Positions 19,800 to 28,324 of a stretch of DNA of 64,000 nt are shown here, one piece after another (position 1 is the first letter of the stretch; each line of letters begins with the position of its first letter). The stretch covers positions 1-64,000 of the forward strand of contig NZ_QQNB01000002.1 of NCBI RefSeq assembly GCF_003345355.1, written 5' to 3'. The notes beneath the pieces are model-generated. The model ran no database searches, was not told where the DNA came from, and was given only the letters and a program-made list of their open reading frames with translations. A program made the translations under genes and the position numbers. This DNA comes from Sphingomonas aracearum. Lineage in GTDB: Bacteria; Pseudomonadota; Alphaproteobacteria; Sphingomonadales; Sphingomonadaceae.

Positions 19800-20132
19800 T
19801 TAGAACTGGCGCAAACTCCAGGCGAGCCACAGCCATCCGGCGATCAGCGCCGCTCCGCCGATCGGCGTCACGGCGCCCAGCCAGCGCGGCACGCCCAGCG
19901 CCATCAGGTACAGCGTGCCGGCGAAGATCGCGCCGCCCGCCACGAACATCCAGGCCGGCCCGCGCGCCTCCAAGCGAAGAGCGACCAGTGCCGCGACGGC
20001 ATGGAGCAACTGATATTGCCCGCCGGTCCGCAGCCACTCGGCCGCCTGCCCGCTGGCGCCATGCGCGCCGAACGCGCCCGCCGCCACCGCCAGGGCACCC
20101 GACAGCCCCGCAAGGATCGCCAGAATGTTCAT
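19800..20132 (-). CDS. DUF423 domain membrane protein
   Basis: A 110-residue protein with four predicted transmembrane helices and the DUF423 hallmarks: AAGAFGAHGA near the N-terminus, a YQLLHAVAAL helix, and the GTLYLMAL/PIGGAALIAGWLWLA pair at the end. The function of DUF423 (YgdD) proteins is unknown. It lies 84 bp upstream of pyrH and 72 bp downstream of the antiporter gene on the same strand, so it may or may not be part of either unit. Confidence 0.88.
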   Translation of the reverse strand: MNILAILAGLSGALAVAAGAFGAHGASGQAAEWLRTGGQYQLLHAVAALVALRLEARGPAWMFVAGGAIFAGTLYLMALGVPRWLGAVTPIGGAALIAGWLWLAWSLRQF

Positions 20133-20204
20133 GCTTCTACCTCCGCCAACACCGCACCGAAGCCGAAAGCGCCGACCCCCGCCGATCGGGACGGACTCGG
20201 AGCT

Positions 20205-21965
20205 TCACGGCCGGTCGGTCCCCCATGGCTGCTGCTGCGCCACCATCGCGCGGGCGGCACGGATGTCGCCGGCTTCCACCTGGATGCGCAGCCGCTCGCG
20301 GTCGCTTGCGCGGTAGATTTCCTCGGCGCGGGCGATCTCGTCGGCGGGCACTTCCAGCGAGGCGAGAGCGTCCCGCGCCATCTTCACCGCCGATTCGAGC
20401 ACCTCCCGTACCGCTCCGGCGACCGGCGCATCCTTCATCAGCTTGACCAGCGCACGGCGGTCGAACGCGCGCACGAAGATCGCGGCGCGGGGGAACGCCT
20501 CGTGCACGGCTTCCACGATGTCGGGCGTGATCTGATCGTCGTCGACGCAGAACAGGATCAGTTCGGCATCGTCCGCCCCTGCCTGGCGGAGCAGATCGAT
20601 CCGCGTGCCATCGCCATAATAGACCTTGGCGCCGAACTCGCCGGCAATGTCGATCATCTCGATGTCGGTGTCGATCAGCGTCACCGGCACTCCCTGCGCC
20701 AGGAGCATCTGCGCCACCGTCTGTCCGAACCGGCCATAGCCGACCACCAGCGCGTTCGCGCCATCGGCCTTGGGCCCGTCCCGCTCCCCCGTGACGATCG
20801 GCTCCTCGCGCAGCCCGCGCGTCAGCATCATCAGGAAGGGCGTGGTCGCCATGGACAGGGTGACGATGGCGCTGAACAGGCTCGCGGCCTCGGGAGCGAT
20901 CAGGTACGCGTTCTGCGCCTGGCCGAACAGAACGAAGCCGAACTCGCCCCCCTGGCTGAGCAGCAGGCCCAGGCCCAGCGCGCCGCGCCAGCCCATCCTG
21001 AAGACCAGGCCGATCAGGAAGATCAGCAGCGTCTTGGTGGCGATCAGCGCGGCGGCCATGCCGATCACGAACAAGGGGCGGTCGGCGATCGCCTGAAGGT
21101 TCAGCAGCATGCCGACGGACAGGAAGAACAGCCCCAGCAGGATCGACCGGAACGGGTCCACGTCCGCCTCCAGTTCATGCCGGTAGGGGCTGTCCGCCAG
21201 CATCACGCCCGCCACGAACGCGCCCAATGCGGTGGACAGGCCCAGCGCCTCCATCAACGCGGCGCTGGCGATCACCGTGAACAGCGCGGCGAAGACGAAC
21301 ATCTCGCGCTCGCCCATGTTGCCGATCACCCGGAACATCGGACGGAGCACGAAGCGTCCCGCGAGCACCAGCCCGACGATCGCCGCCACCGTGTACAGGA
21401 ACAGCAACCAGCCCGGCGGGCCGTTCTGGTCCGCCGGGTTGCGCGACATCACCGTCACGATCGTGATCAGCGGCACGATCGACAGGTCCTGGAACAGGAG
21501 GATGGAAAACGCTCGTTCGCCGAAGGGCGTGCGCAGCCGCCCGGACGATTGCAGCATCGGCAGCACCTGCGCCGTGGACGACAGCGCCAGCGGCAGGCCG
21601 AGCGCGAACGCCGCAGCCACCGTCCACTTCGTGCTCACCCAGATGATGGCGCTGATCGCCAGGCCGCACAGCACCACCTGCAACAGGCCGAGGCCGAAAA
21701 TGTCCTCCTTCATCTTCCACAGGCGCGTGGGATTGAGCTCCAGCCCGACAATGAACAGCAGCAGGGTGATGCCGAGTTCCGCGACCCCGATCTTGCTTTC
21801 GGCGTCGCCGATCAGGCCGAGCATCTGCGGCCCGACCACGGCGCCCGCCACCAGATACCCCAGCGTCGCACCCAGGCCCAGCCGGCGGAACAGCAGCACG
21901 AAGACCAGGCCGAAGCCGAGCATCAGAACCCCATCGCGCAACATCGATTCGGTGCCGTGGGTCAT
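20205..21965 (-). CDS. Monovalent cation:proton antiporter-2 (KefB/KefC-like)
   Basis: A 586-residue CPA2 protein. The N-terminal part (about 10-380) has twelve or more hydrophobic helices of the Na+/H+ exchanger type. A cytoplasmic RCK/TrkA-N domain follows (about 405-520) with the dinucleotide motif VVGYGRFGQTVAQ. Such proteins exchange K+ (or Na+) for H+ and are gated by nucleotides or thiol adducts. The start at 21965 overlaps the upstream scaffold gene as ATGA; a longer in-frame reading has no conserved sequence. Confidence 0.9.
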   Translation of the reverse strand: MTHGTESMLRDGVLMLGFGLVFVLLFRRLGLGATLGYLVAGAVVGPQMLGLIGDAESKIGVAELGITLLLFIVGLELNPTRLWKMKEDIFGLGLLQVVLCGLAISAIIWVSTKWTVAAAFALGLPLALSSTAQVLPMLQSSGRLRTPFGERAFSILLFQDLSIVPLITIVTVMSRNPADQNGPPGWLLFLYTVAAIVGLVLAGRFVLRPMFRVIGNMGEREMFVFAALFTVIASAALMEALGLSTALGAFVAGVMLADSPYRHELEADVDPFRSILLGLFFLSVGMLLNLQAIADRPLFVIGMAAALIATKTLLIFLIGLVFRMGWRGALGLGLLLSQGGEFGFVLFGQAQNAYLIAPEAASLFSAIVTLSMATTPFLMMLTRGLREEPIVTGERDGPKADGANALVVGYGRFGQTVAQMLLAQGVPVTLIDTDIEMIDIAGEFGAKVYYGDGTRIDLLRQAGADDAELILFCVDDDQITPDIVEAVHEAFPRAAIFVRAFDRRALVKLMKDAPVAGAVREVLESAVKMARDALASLEVPADEIARAEEIYRASDRERLRIQVEAGDIRAARAMVAQQQPWGTDRP

Positions 21966-22387
21966 GCGCCTCTCGCCTTTTCCGCCGCCTCGGCTGCCGC
22001 CTCGAACGCCAGCCGGATGGAGGGATGCCGCGCCGTGTAGCTCAAGGCCGGCTCGAATATTGATAGGCCGGGCCAGCCCGGCGCCGCGCCGCTGCCGTCC
22101 AGCCAGGCCGCCAGCGCATCCCGCGCGTCGGCCAGCTCTTTCGGCGTGCGTCCGATCACCGCCGCACCCAGCAAGGACGCGGACGCCTGCCCCAGTGCGC
22201 AGGCGCGCACCAGCAGGCCGACTTCGCTGACCCGGCCCTCCGCTAGGTTCACGTCCACCGTCACCCGGCTGCCGCAAATGGGCGAGCGCCGCTCGGCGGT
22301 GCCCATCGGGTCGGCAAGGCGCTCATCGAAGGGGATCTCGCTCGCAAGCCTCAGGATCTCGCGGTTCTGGTACAGGGAAGCGTTCAC
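21962..22387 (-). CDS. NifU/IscU-like iron-sulfur scaffold protein
   Basis: A 141-residue protein resembling the U-type Fe-S scaffolds: ICGSRVTVDVNL carries the first ligand Cys and VRACALGQASASLL the later Cys. The classical third Cys is not obvious, so it may be a divergent scaffold. The start is GTG at 22387, overlapping the cvpA stop as GTGA. It is followed by the antiporter with an ATGA overlap. The pairing with cvpA is inferred to be transcriptional and need not be functional. Confidence 0.75.
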   Translation of the reverse strand: MNASLYQNREILRLASEIPFDERLADPMGTAERRSPICGSRVTVDVNLAEGRVSEVGLLVRACALGQASASLLGAAVIGRTPKELADARDALAAWLDGSGAAPGWPGLSIFEPALSYTARHPSIRLAFEAAAEAAEKARGA

Positions 22388-22962
22388 CGCCGCGCCTCGC
22401 TGACGTTGGCCGCCGTCGCATCGCTGCTGGGCAGATCGGTTCGCGGGCCGAAGGCGGGCTGGCCCTTGCGCCGCCGGTCGATGAAGTCGGCCATGGAAGC
22501 GCTCGTCGCATTGAGCAACGGATAGGTTCGGGATTGGGTGAGCCATTCGGGGCGCCGGCTGGGGCCGCCGCGCATCGTGTCGGTCAGCATGACGACGACG
22601 AGAAACCCGAGCGTCGCAAGGATCAACCCCTTCAGCGCTCCAAAGCCCAGTCCGAGCGCGCGGTCCACCGGGCCAAGGATCGAGTCACGCGTGCGGCTGC
22701 CCAGGGCGTTTGCCACCATGCGACCGGCGAAATAGGTCACGCCGGAGATAAGCGCAAAGGCGAGCACCGCCGCACCCGTCACCGTGCCGACCGGCCCCGT
22801 GAGCCACAAAGCGAGCGGCGCATGGAACAGCTTCACCCCGAACACGATCGCTACCCAGGCGAACAGCGACAGCACTTCCGTCACGAACCCGCGCAACACG
22901 CCCATTACGGCTGCTCCGCCGACGACGAGAAGCACCAGGATGTCGAGTGCGGTCAGGCCCAT
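22384..22962 (-). CDS. cvpA: CvpA family membrane protein
   Basis: A 192-residue protein with four N-terminal transmembrane helices (about residues 3-20, 25-45, 60-80 and 103-122) followed by a polar tail, the standard CvpA layout. In E. coli CvpA is needed for colicin V production and for resistance to deoxycholate; its biochemical role is not defined. Key family segments are LDILVLLVVGGAAVMGVLRGF and the DRALGLGFGALKGL loop. It follows radA by 67 bp, a common alphaproteobacterial neighbourhood. Confidence 0.9.
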   Translation of the reverse strand: MGLTALDILVLLVVGGAAVMGVLRGFVTEVLSLFAWVAIVFGVKLFHAPLALWLTGPVGTVTGAAVLAFALISGVTYFAGRMVANALGSRTRDSILGPVDRALGLGFGALKGLILATLGFLVVVMLTDTMRGGPSRRPEWLTQSRTYPLLNATSASMADFIDRRRKGQPAFGPRTDLPSSDATAANVSEARR

Positions 22963-23029
22963 TTGCGCTCACGTTCCAGCCGCCGTTCGTGCCGGCCGCG
23001 TAACAGGTGGGGTGGAAGGAGGCTATTCG

Positions 23030-24403
23030 CTACCCGCGCCCCAGCATATGGTCAACGAGGCCGCCAAGGTTCTTGAACCCGCTCAGCCGCAATCCGGTTT
23101 TCTCGGCCGTCAGCGCCATCGGCAGATACGCGCGCTCGAACCCGAGCTTGCCCGCTTCCTTCAGCCGCAGCGCCGCATGCGCCACCGGACGCACCTCACC
23201 CGACAAGGCGATTTCCCCGAACGCCACCGCGTCGGCCGGCACCGGCCGTTCCGACAAGGCCGAGATCAGGGCGGCGGCGACGGCAAGGTCCGCCGCCGGG
23301 TCCTGCACGCGGTACCCGCCGGCGATGTTGAGATAGACCTCGGCGCTGGAAAAGCTCAGCCCGCAGCGCGCCTCCAGAACGGCGAGGATCATCGCCAGCC
23401 GCCCGGAATCCCACCCCACGACCGCCCGGCGCGGCGTCGCGCCGCTCGCCAGCCGCACCACCAGCGCCTGGATCTCCACCAGCACCGGCCGCGTGCCTTC
23501 CAGCGCCGGAAACACCGTGGTGCCCGTCACCCCCTCGTCCCGCTGCGTCAGGAACAGCGCGGACGGGTTGGAGACCTCGGCCAGCCCCTCGCTCTGCATG
23601 GCGAAGACGCCGATTTCGTCCGTCCCGCCGAAGCGGTTCTTGATGGCACGCAGGATGCGGTATTGATGGCTGCGCTCGCCCTCGAAGCTGAGCACCGTGT
23701 CCACCATATGCTCCAGTACGCGCGGTCCCGCGATCGAGCCGTCCTTCGTCACGTGCCCGACCATGACCAGCGCGGTGCCGCGCTCCTTGGCGAAGCGGAT
23801 CAGCTCCTGCGCGGAAGCCCGCACCTGGCTGACGGTGCCGGGCGCGCCCTCGATCAGGTCCGAATGCATGGTCTGGATCGAATCGATGATGAGCAAGGCG
23901 GGCGCTCGTCCCTGCCCCAGCGTGGTCAGCACGTCGCGCACCGACGTCGCCGAGGCAAGCTGCACCGGCGCGGTACCAAGCCCCAGTCGCCGCGCCCGCA
24001 ATCGCACCTGATCCGCCGCCTCCTCACCGGAGACATAGGCGACGGGCAGACCTGCCAGCGCCATCTTCGCTGCCGCCTGCAACAGCAAGGTGGACTTGCC
24101 GATGCCCGGATCGCCACCGATCAGCGTCGCCGATCCCTCCACGAAGCCACCGCCGAGGGCCCGATCGAACTCCGCGATGCCGCTCGCCATCCGCTCGGGC
24201 AGCGCCACCTCGGCATCGAGGGCGACCAGCTGGAACGCGCGCCCCCCCGATTGAAGGTTGTGCTTCGCCTGAAAGGGAGTGACCACCGCCGGCGCTTCTT
24301 CGACCAGCGTGTTCCACTCGGCGCAGTCGGCGCATTGCCCCTGCCACCGGGTGGCGACGGAGCCGCATGCCTGACACACGTAACGCTTCTGGAGCTTGGC
24401 CAT
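23030..24403 (-). CDS. radA: DNA repair protein RadA
   Basis: A 457-residue branch-migration helicase related to RecA and Lon. The N-terminal zinc finger has Cys10, Cys13, Cys24 and Cys27. The Walker A motif GDPGIGKST is at 97-105 and the RadA-specific KNRFG motif at about 255-259. The C-terminal third is the Lon-protease-like domain. RadA extends heteroduplex DNA during recombination. The order radA-cvpA is usual in this group. Confidence 0.97.
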   Translation of the reverse strand: MAKLQKRYVCQACGSVATRWQGQCADCAEWNTLVEEAPAVVTPFQAKHNLQSGGRAFQLVALDAEVALPERMASGIAEFDRALGGGFVEGSATLIGGDPGIGKSTLLLQAAAKMALAGLPVAYVSGEEAADQVRLRARRLGLGTAPVQLASATSVRDVLTTLGQGRAPALLIIDSIQTMHSDLIEGAPGTVSQVRASAQELIRFAKERGTALVMVGHVTKDGSIAGPRVLEHMVDTVLSFEGERSHQYRILRAIKNRFGGTDEIGVFAMQSEGLAEVSNPSALFLTQRDEGVTGTTVFPALEGTRPVLVEIQALVVRLASGATPRRAVVGWDSGRLAMILAVLEARCGLSFSSAEVYLNIAGGYRVQDPAADLAVAAALISALSERPVPADAVAFGEIALSGEVRPVAHAALRLKEAGKLGFERAYLPMALTAEKTGLRLSGFKNLGGLVDHMLGRG

Positions 24404-24452
24404 GCCGCCGGTGTAGCGCAGCGGGAACAGGAAGGGAACACCGGAGTGCGAC

Positions 24453-24484
24453 GACGCCCCCGCCGATCGAGCGGCGGAGGCGTC
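24453..24484. terminator. GC-rich hairpin downstream of the hemerythrin gene
   Basis: Arms 24453-24464 (GACGCCCCCGCC) and 24473-24484 (GGCGGAGGCGTC) pair with a single mismatch around an eight-base loop. It lies 22 bp past the stop of the leftward hemerythrin gene and ahead of radA. No T-run follows on either strand, so termination is plausible but not shown. Confidence 0.4.
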
Positions 24485-24506
24485 GATCAGCCCTCGGCAG
24501 CGTGGA

Positions 24507-25160
24507 TTATGCCAGCTTGAAGCCTTCCTTGTTCATCTGCTGGGTGAGCAGCTTGTTCTGCTCCGCGGTCAGCTTGGAGCGGAGCAGCGGGAAGAGCGCC
24601 TCTTCCTCCTCCTGCATGTGCTCCTCGATGTCGGCGCGGAACTTCGCCACCTTCACCAGGAACTCCGGCGAGTTGTTGGGCATGTTCTCCAGGTCATAGA
24701 GATACTGCTTCACATAGCCGTGCTCGCTGTTGAGCTCGTCCGCACCCGCGATCTCGCCGGCGTCGCGCAGCGCGGGGTACACCGCATTCTCTTCCTCGAG
24801 CGCATGCTTGGCGAGCGCGTGCTTCATCTGCGTCAGCAGCACGGAACGCTTGCTCGTCTCGCTGTCCTCGGTCGCCTGGAGGGCGTCGAACAGCTTCAGA
24901 ACGGCCTTGTGCTCGGCGGCGAGCGCCTGATCCCATTCGCCCGCGAAATAGGTCGGCGCCTGCACCGCCACCTTGCGGCCCAGCATCGCCAGCACGCCCA
25001 GCGCCATGCCCGCACCGGCCGCACCGGCCACGACGGTGAAGTTGCTGAGGCCGCGATCGCCATTGGACGAGACGGGCTTGTCCTGCGTCCTGTCGGTGGT
25101 GGCGGACTTCGAGGTGGAACGGTTCGCGCCGGAACGGCTGCGCGTGCTGGTGGTGGCCAT
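24507..25160 (-). CDS. Hemerythrin HHE-domain protein with a membrane anchor
   Basis: A 217-residue protein. A Ser/Thr/Arg-rich N-terminus leads into a transmembrane helix (about 41-60), then a four-helix hemerythrin-like domain. The iron-ligand pattern is present: AAEH (His84), a KHALEEE helix, SEHGYVKQY and DIEEHMQEEEE. HHE proteins bind O2, NO or handle iron under stress. ATG 25160 has GGGAGA six bases upstream. An EcfG-type promoter (25190-25215) lies just upstream, so control by the general stress response is inferred. Confidence 0.85.
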   Translation of the reverse strand: MATTSTRSRSGANRSTSKSATTDRTQDKPVSSNGDRGLSNFTVVAGAAGAGMALGVLAMLGRKVAVQAPTYFAGEWDQALAAEHKAVLKLFDALQATEDSETSKRSVLLTQMKHALAKHALEEENAVYPALRDAGEIAGADELNSEHGYVKQYLYDLENMPNNSPEFLVKVAKFRADIEEHMQEEEEALFPLLRSKLTAEQNKLLTQQMNKEGFKLA

Positions 25161-25189
25161 GGTCGATCTCCCGTGCAATACGCCGGCTA

Positions 25190-25215
25190 AACCCCCGCCC
25201 CCGGCGCACCGTTCC
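25190..25215 (-). promoter_or_regulatory. EcfG-type general stress promoter (hemerythrin gene)
   Basis: On the minus strand GGAAC (25215-25211) is followed by 17 bases and then GGTT. The alphaproteobacterial EcfG consensus is GGAAC, 16-17 bases, CGTT. It would start transcription about 20-25 bases ahead of the ATG at 25160. Confidence 0.6.
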
Positions 25216-25224
25216 CGTTGCGAA

Positions 25225-25932
25225 TCACTCGCGCGGCGGGATGTGCAGGCCGCGCTGCACCGCGGGACGCGCAAGTCCGCGCTGGAGCCAGTCGCCAAGC
25301 CGGGGAAACCGGTCCAGTCCGACGATGGCACCCGCATGGTAGCTGTGCTCCAGCGCGCGAACCCAGCCCAGCAGGGCGATGTCGGCGATCGAGAAGTCGT
25401 CCCCCGCAAACCACTCGCGCCCGTCCAGCGCACGTTCCATGACGCTCAGAAGCCGGCGCGTCTCGTCCAGAAAGCGCCCGTGCGGCCGGCGATCCTCCCA
25501 GTCTGCGCCGCCGCCCTGCTGGAAGAAGCCGAGCTGCCCGAACATCGGCCCCACCCCGCCGACCTGGAAGAAGACCCATTGCACCGCGCGCCAGCGCTCC
25601 GCCGCGGCGGCGGGCAGAAGGCGACCGGTCTTCTCGGCCAGGTAGAGGAGGATGGCGCCGCTTTCGAACAGCGCCAACGGCTCGCCGCCCGGGCCGTCGG
25701 GATCGAGGATCGCCGGAATCTTGCCGTTGGGGTTGAGCGACTCGAACGCCGCCGATTTCTGTTCGCCCGCCGAGATGTCGAGCCGATGCGCCTCGTAGGG
25801 AAGCCCGCATTCCTCCAGCGCGATCGAGACCTTCACCCCATTGGGCGTCGGCAATCCGTAATATTGCAGGCGATCCGGATGCCGCGGCGGCCAGCGCCCG
25901 GTGATCGGAAAGGCGGACAGGTCGGCAGGCAT
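25225..25932 (-). CDS. Glutathione S-transferase family protein (YfcG/Nu-type)
   Basis: A 235-residue two-domain GST. The N-terminal thioredoxin-fold half contains TPNGVKVSIALEE and the glutathione-contact segments NGKIPAIL and LFESGAILLYLAEKTG. The C-terminal half is helical. This arrangement is typical of YfcG-like disulfide reductases that use glutathione without a catalytic Tyr or Ser of the eukaryotic type. ATG 25932 was chosen because GGAG lies seven bases before it; a GTG at 25944 is also in frame. It is divergent from the glycosyltransferase. Confidence 0.85.
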   Translation of the reverse strand: MPADLSAFPITGRWPPRHPDRLQYYGLPTPNGVKVSIALEECGLPYEAHRLDISAGEQKSAAFESLNPNGKIPAILDPDGPGGEPLALFESGAILLYLAEKTGRLLPAAAAERWRAVQWVFFQVGGVGPMFGQLGFFQQGGGADWEDRRPHGRFLDETRRLLSVMERALDGREWFAGDDFSIADIALLGWVRALEHSYHAGAIVGLDRFPRLGDWLQRGLARPAVQRGLHIPPRE

Positions 25933-26030
25933 GGCGCTCTCCACTCGCGGCTCGCCTTCTGCTAGGCCAGGATGGCGGCGGATGCCAGCGCGGGTGGCAT
26001 TTGGGCGCGGTGGCCGCTATGCGCGCCGCG

Positions 26031-27173
26031 ATGCAGCCGACCGATCTTCGTGTGGCGCTCTTCAGCGGCAACTACAATTACGTTCGCGACGGCGCCAATC
26101 AGGCGTTGAACCTGCTCGTGGGCCACCTCCTGGCGCGCGGGGCGGCGGTGCGTGTCTACTCGCCGACAATCGCCAACCCTGCTTTTCCTCCCACCGGCGA
26201 CCTGGTGGACGTGCCGGCGATCCCGATGCCGGGCGGGCGCGGCGAGTACAAGCTGGGCCGCGGGCTGCCGGCCAGGCCGCGCGCGGACCTGGAGGCATTT
26301 CGCCCCAATCTCGTCCATGTTTCCGCGCCCGAATTCCTCGGCCATGCCGCCGTCACCTGGGCGCGCCGCCACGGCGTGCGCTCGGTCGCCTCGGTCCACA
26401 CGCGCTTCGAAACTTATTTTCGCTATTACGGCATCGGCTTTGTCGAGCCGCTTATCCAGAAGATCCAGACCCGGCTCTACAATCGTGTCGATCGCGTGCT
26501 GGTGCCCAGCCCCAGCATGGCGGAGCTGATCGCCGGCTGGGGCGTCACCACGCCGATCGGCATCTGGTCGCGCGGGATCGACCACGAGCGGTTCAACCCG
26601 GGCCGGCGCGACCTTGCATGGCGTCGCTCGCTCGGCATCGCCGACAACGAGATGGCCATCGGGTTCCTCGGCCGCCTGGTCATGGAGAAGGGGCTCGACA
26701 TCTTCGCCGACGTGGTGACCCGCCTCCGCGAGCGCGGCGTCCCGCACAAGGTGCTGGTGGTGGGCGAAGGCCCCGCACGCGACTGGTTCGCGAGGCGCGT
26801 ACCCGATGCGGTCTTCACCGGCTTTCAGGCAGGCGACGCGCTTGGCCGCGCTGTTGCCTCCATGGACGTGTTCTTCAACCCGTCCGTGACGGAAACCTTT
26901 GGCAACGTGACCACGGAGGCGATGGCGTCCGCCGTGCCGGTGGTCGCCGCCCGTGCCACCGGCGCGGTGGATCTGGTCCTCGAGGGCGAAACCGGGTTCC
27001 TCGTGCCGCCCCGCGACGTGAACGCCTATGCCGATGCGATCGGCCGCATCGTTGCCGACCCGGCGCTTCGCACCCGCATGGGCGAGGCAGGCCATGCCCG
27101 CGCCGCCGCCTATCGCTGGGAGCCGGCGAACGAGGCGGTGCTGGCGGCCTATCTGGAACTTCTGGGCGGCTAG
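26031..27173 (+). CDS. GT4-family glycosyltransferase
   Basis: A 380-residue GT-B glycosyltransferase similar to mannosyltransferases of the MgtA/PimB type. The N-terminal lobe starts LRVALFSGNYNYVRDGANQA. The C-terminal lobe has the E-x7-E donor motif in SVTETFGNVTTEAMAS, followed by the ATGAVDLVLEGETGFLV segment. The likely acceptor is a membrane lipid such as a glycolipid, which would fit the glycosphingolipid-rich envelope of sphingomonads, but the substrate is not determined. ATG 26031 was chosen; ATG 26019 and TTG 26001 are in-frame alternatives with no better ribosome-binding site. Confidence 0.85.
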   Translation: MQPTDLRVALFSGNYNYVRDGANQALNLLVGHLLARGAAVRVYSPTIANPAFPPTGDLVDVPAIPMPGGRGEYKLGRGLPARPRADLEAFRPNLVHVSAPEFLGHAAVTWARRHGVRSVASVHTRFETYFRYYGIGFVEPLIQKIQTRLYNRVDRVLVPSPSMAELIAGWGVTTPIGIWSRGIDHERFNPGRRDLAWRRSLGIADNEMAIGFLGRLVMEKGLDIFADVVTRLRERGVPHKVLVVGEGPARDWFARRVPDAVFTGFQAGDALGRAVASMDVFFNPSVTETFGNVTTEAMASAVPVVAARATGAVDLVLEGETGFLVPPRDVNAYADAIGRIVADPALRTRMGEAGHARAAAYRWEPANEAVLAAYLELLGG

Positions 27174-27490
27174 GCCGCCTGCCAGTCGAACAACAGCGGC
27201 GCCTCGCGGAAGGCGAAGCGGTCCAGATGACGCGCAACCGCGCCCTTCAGCGCCTCCAGTTGCCCCTCGACGCTCGCATCGATGCGCACGTCCAGTACTT
27301 CCGCTGCCGCATCGAACGTGCACAGCCCATCCCCCGGCCAGTCGGCTCCGCGCGCGTCCCGCGGGAAGACGACGGTGCCATGCTCGGGGGTGAAGCTCAC
27401 CTCAAGATTGTGCTCCCAGTGCTTGCAGAGCTGCTGAAGGTAGCGGCTGGCATGGGCAGTCGGCACGTTAGCCACGGCGCTGATGGTCAT
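27170..27490 (-). CDS. DUF2218 domain protein
   Basis: A 106-residue protein matching DUF2218: an N-terminal helix-rich half (ASRYLQQLCKHWEHNL), then a beta hairpin and the C-terminal VEGQLEALKGAVARHLDRFAFRE. Members often sit next to siderophore-interacting ferric reductases, and their role is unknown. It is 93 bp downstream of the PadR-type regulator on the same strand, so the two are probably co-transcribed. The stop overlaps the convergent glycosyltransferase gene by 4 bp (27170-27173). Confidence 0.82.
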   Translation of the reverse strand: MTISAVANVPTAHASRYLQQLCKHWEHNLEVSFTPEHGTVVFPRDARGADWPGDGLCTFDAAAEVLDVRIDASVEGQLEALKGAVARHLDRFAFREAPLLFDWQAA

Positions 27491-27583
27491 CGAAACAATC
27501 CTTATGGGAGCCGACCGGGAGGTAGCCGGGCCGGCTCGCGAACAGGTTGAAAGATCTGGTGCAGGCCAGTCGGCGGCAAGGGG

Positions 27584-28201
27584 TCAGAGCCGTTCGATCT
27601 TCTGCGCCGCCTCGTCGATCAGCGCCGCAATGGCATGTGCCTGCTCGTCGCTAATGTCCCCGGCGAACAGCCGGTTCTTCAGCACCTCACGCAGGTTGCC
27701 CATGGCGCGGCGCACCTGCGCGCGATCGCCCTGCTCCTGCTGGCGGCCGAGCGCCGCCAAACGCGCGATCAGCGCATCGACCTGCTCGCGGTTCTCCGCC
27801 AGGTGCTGGCGGCCCGCCTCCGTCACGCCGAAACGCTTCTTGGCGCCGTCCGATCGCTGCTCCTCGACAAGGCCCATCTCGTCCAGAAGCGTCAGCGTGG
27901 GATAGACCACGCCCGGGCTCGGCGCATAGGCCCCGCCGGTCAGCGCCTCGATCTCGCGGATCAGGTCGTAGCCGTGGCGGGGCGCGTCGCCGATCAGCTT
28001 CAGCAGAACCAGCCGCAATTCGCCGCCATCGAACATGCGCCGTGCCCGGCCACCCTCGCGACCGAAGCCGTCCGGTCCGCCGAAGCCGCGTCCTCCGGGC
28101 CCGCCGCGCATCCCCCAGGCCATTGCCATCATCGCGCGATCCATTCCGCCGCGCCCGCCACATCCGCCGCCCCGATGGCGGCCGTTCATTCCCTGAAACA
28201 T
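27584..28201 (-). CDS. PadR family regulator resembling NfeR/YqjI
   Basis: A 205-residue transcription factor. The N-terminal 60 residues are Gly/Arg/Met-rich with Cys and His (GRHRGGGCGG), then comes the PadR winged helix (ELRLVLLKLIGDAPRHGYDLI, YAPSPGVVYPTL) and a C-terminal dimerisation helix. E. coli YqjI/NfeR has the same layout: a metal-binding His/Cys-rich leader followed by PadR, and it represses a ferric reductase in response to nickel. ATG 28201 has GGAAGGA about six bases upstream; earlier in-frame starts do not. Two palindromes (28232-28267) lie just upstream and probably serve autoregulation. Confidence 0.85.
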   Translation of the reverse strand: MFQGMNGRHRGGGCGGRGGMDRAMMAMAWGMRGGPGGRGFGGPDGFGREGGRARRMFDGGELRLVLLKLIGDAPRHGYDLIREIEALTGGAYAPSPGVVYPTLTLLDEMGLVEEQRSDGAKKRFGVTEAGRQHLAENREQVDALIARLAALGRQQEQGDRAQVRRAMGNLREVLKNRLFAGDISDEQAHAIAALIDEAAQKIERL

Positions 28202-28231
28202 CCCATGTCCTTCCGTATCCATGATGCAGCA

Positions 28232-28267
28232 AAGATATATCTTCTGGAGCATTCTTCAAGATATATC
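28232..28267. promoter_or_regulatory. Tandem GATATATC palindromes, putative PadR operator
   Basis: A perfect 12-bp palindrome AAGATATATCTT (28232-28243) is followed by a second copy of its core, GATATATC at 28260-28267. The centres are 26 bp apart, placing both on one face of the helix. They lie between the PadR-type gene (leftward) and rarA (rightward). PadR-type repressors bind AT-rich inverted repeats of this kind next to their own promoter. Binding is inferred. Confidence 0.6.
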
Positions 28268-28324
28268 GCAGGCATTCTCTTCCGGGTGTTTGATGATGGT
28301 GGCGGCCGGCCCTACATGGCTGGG

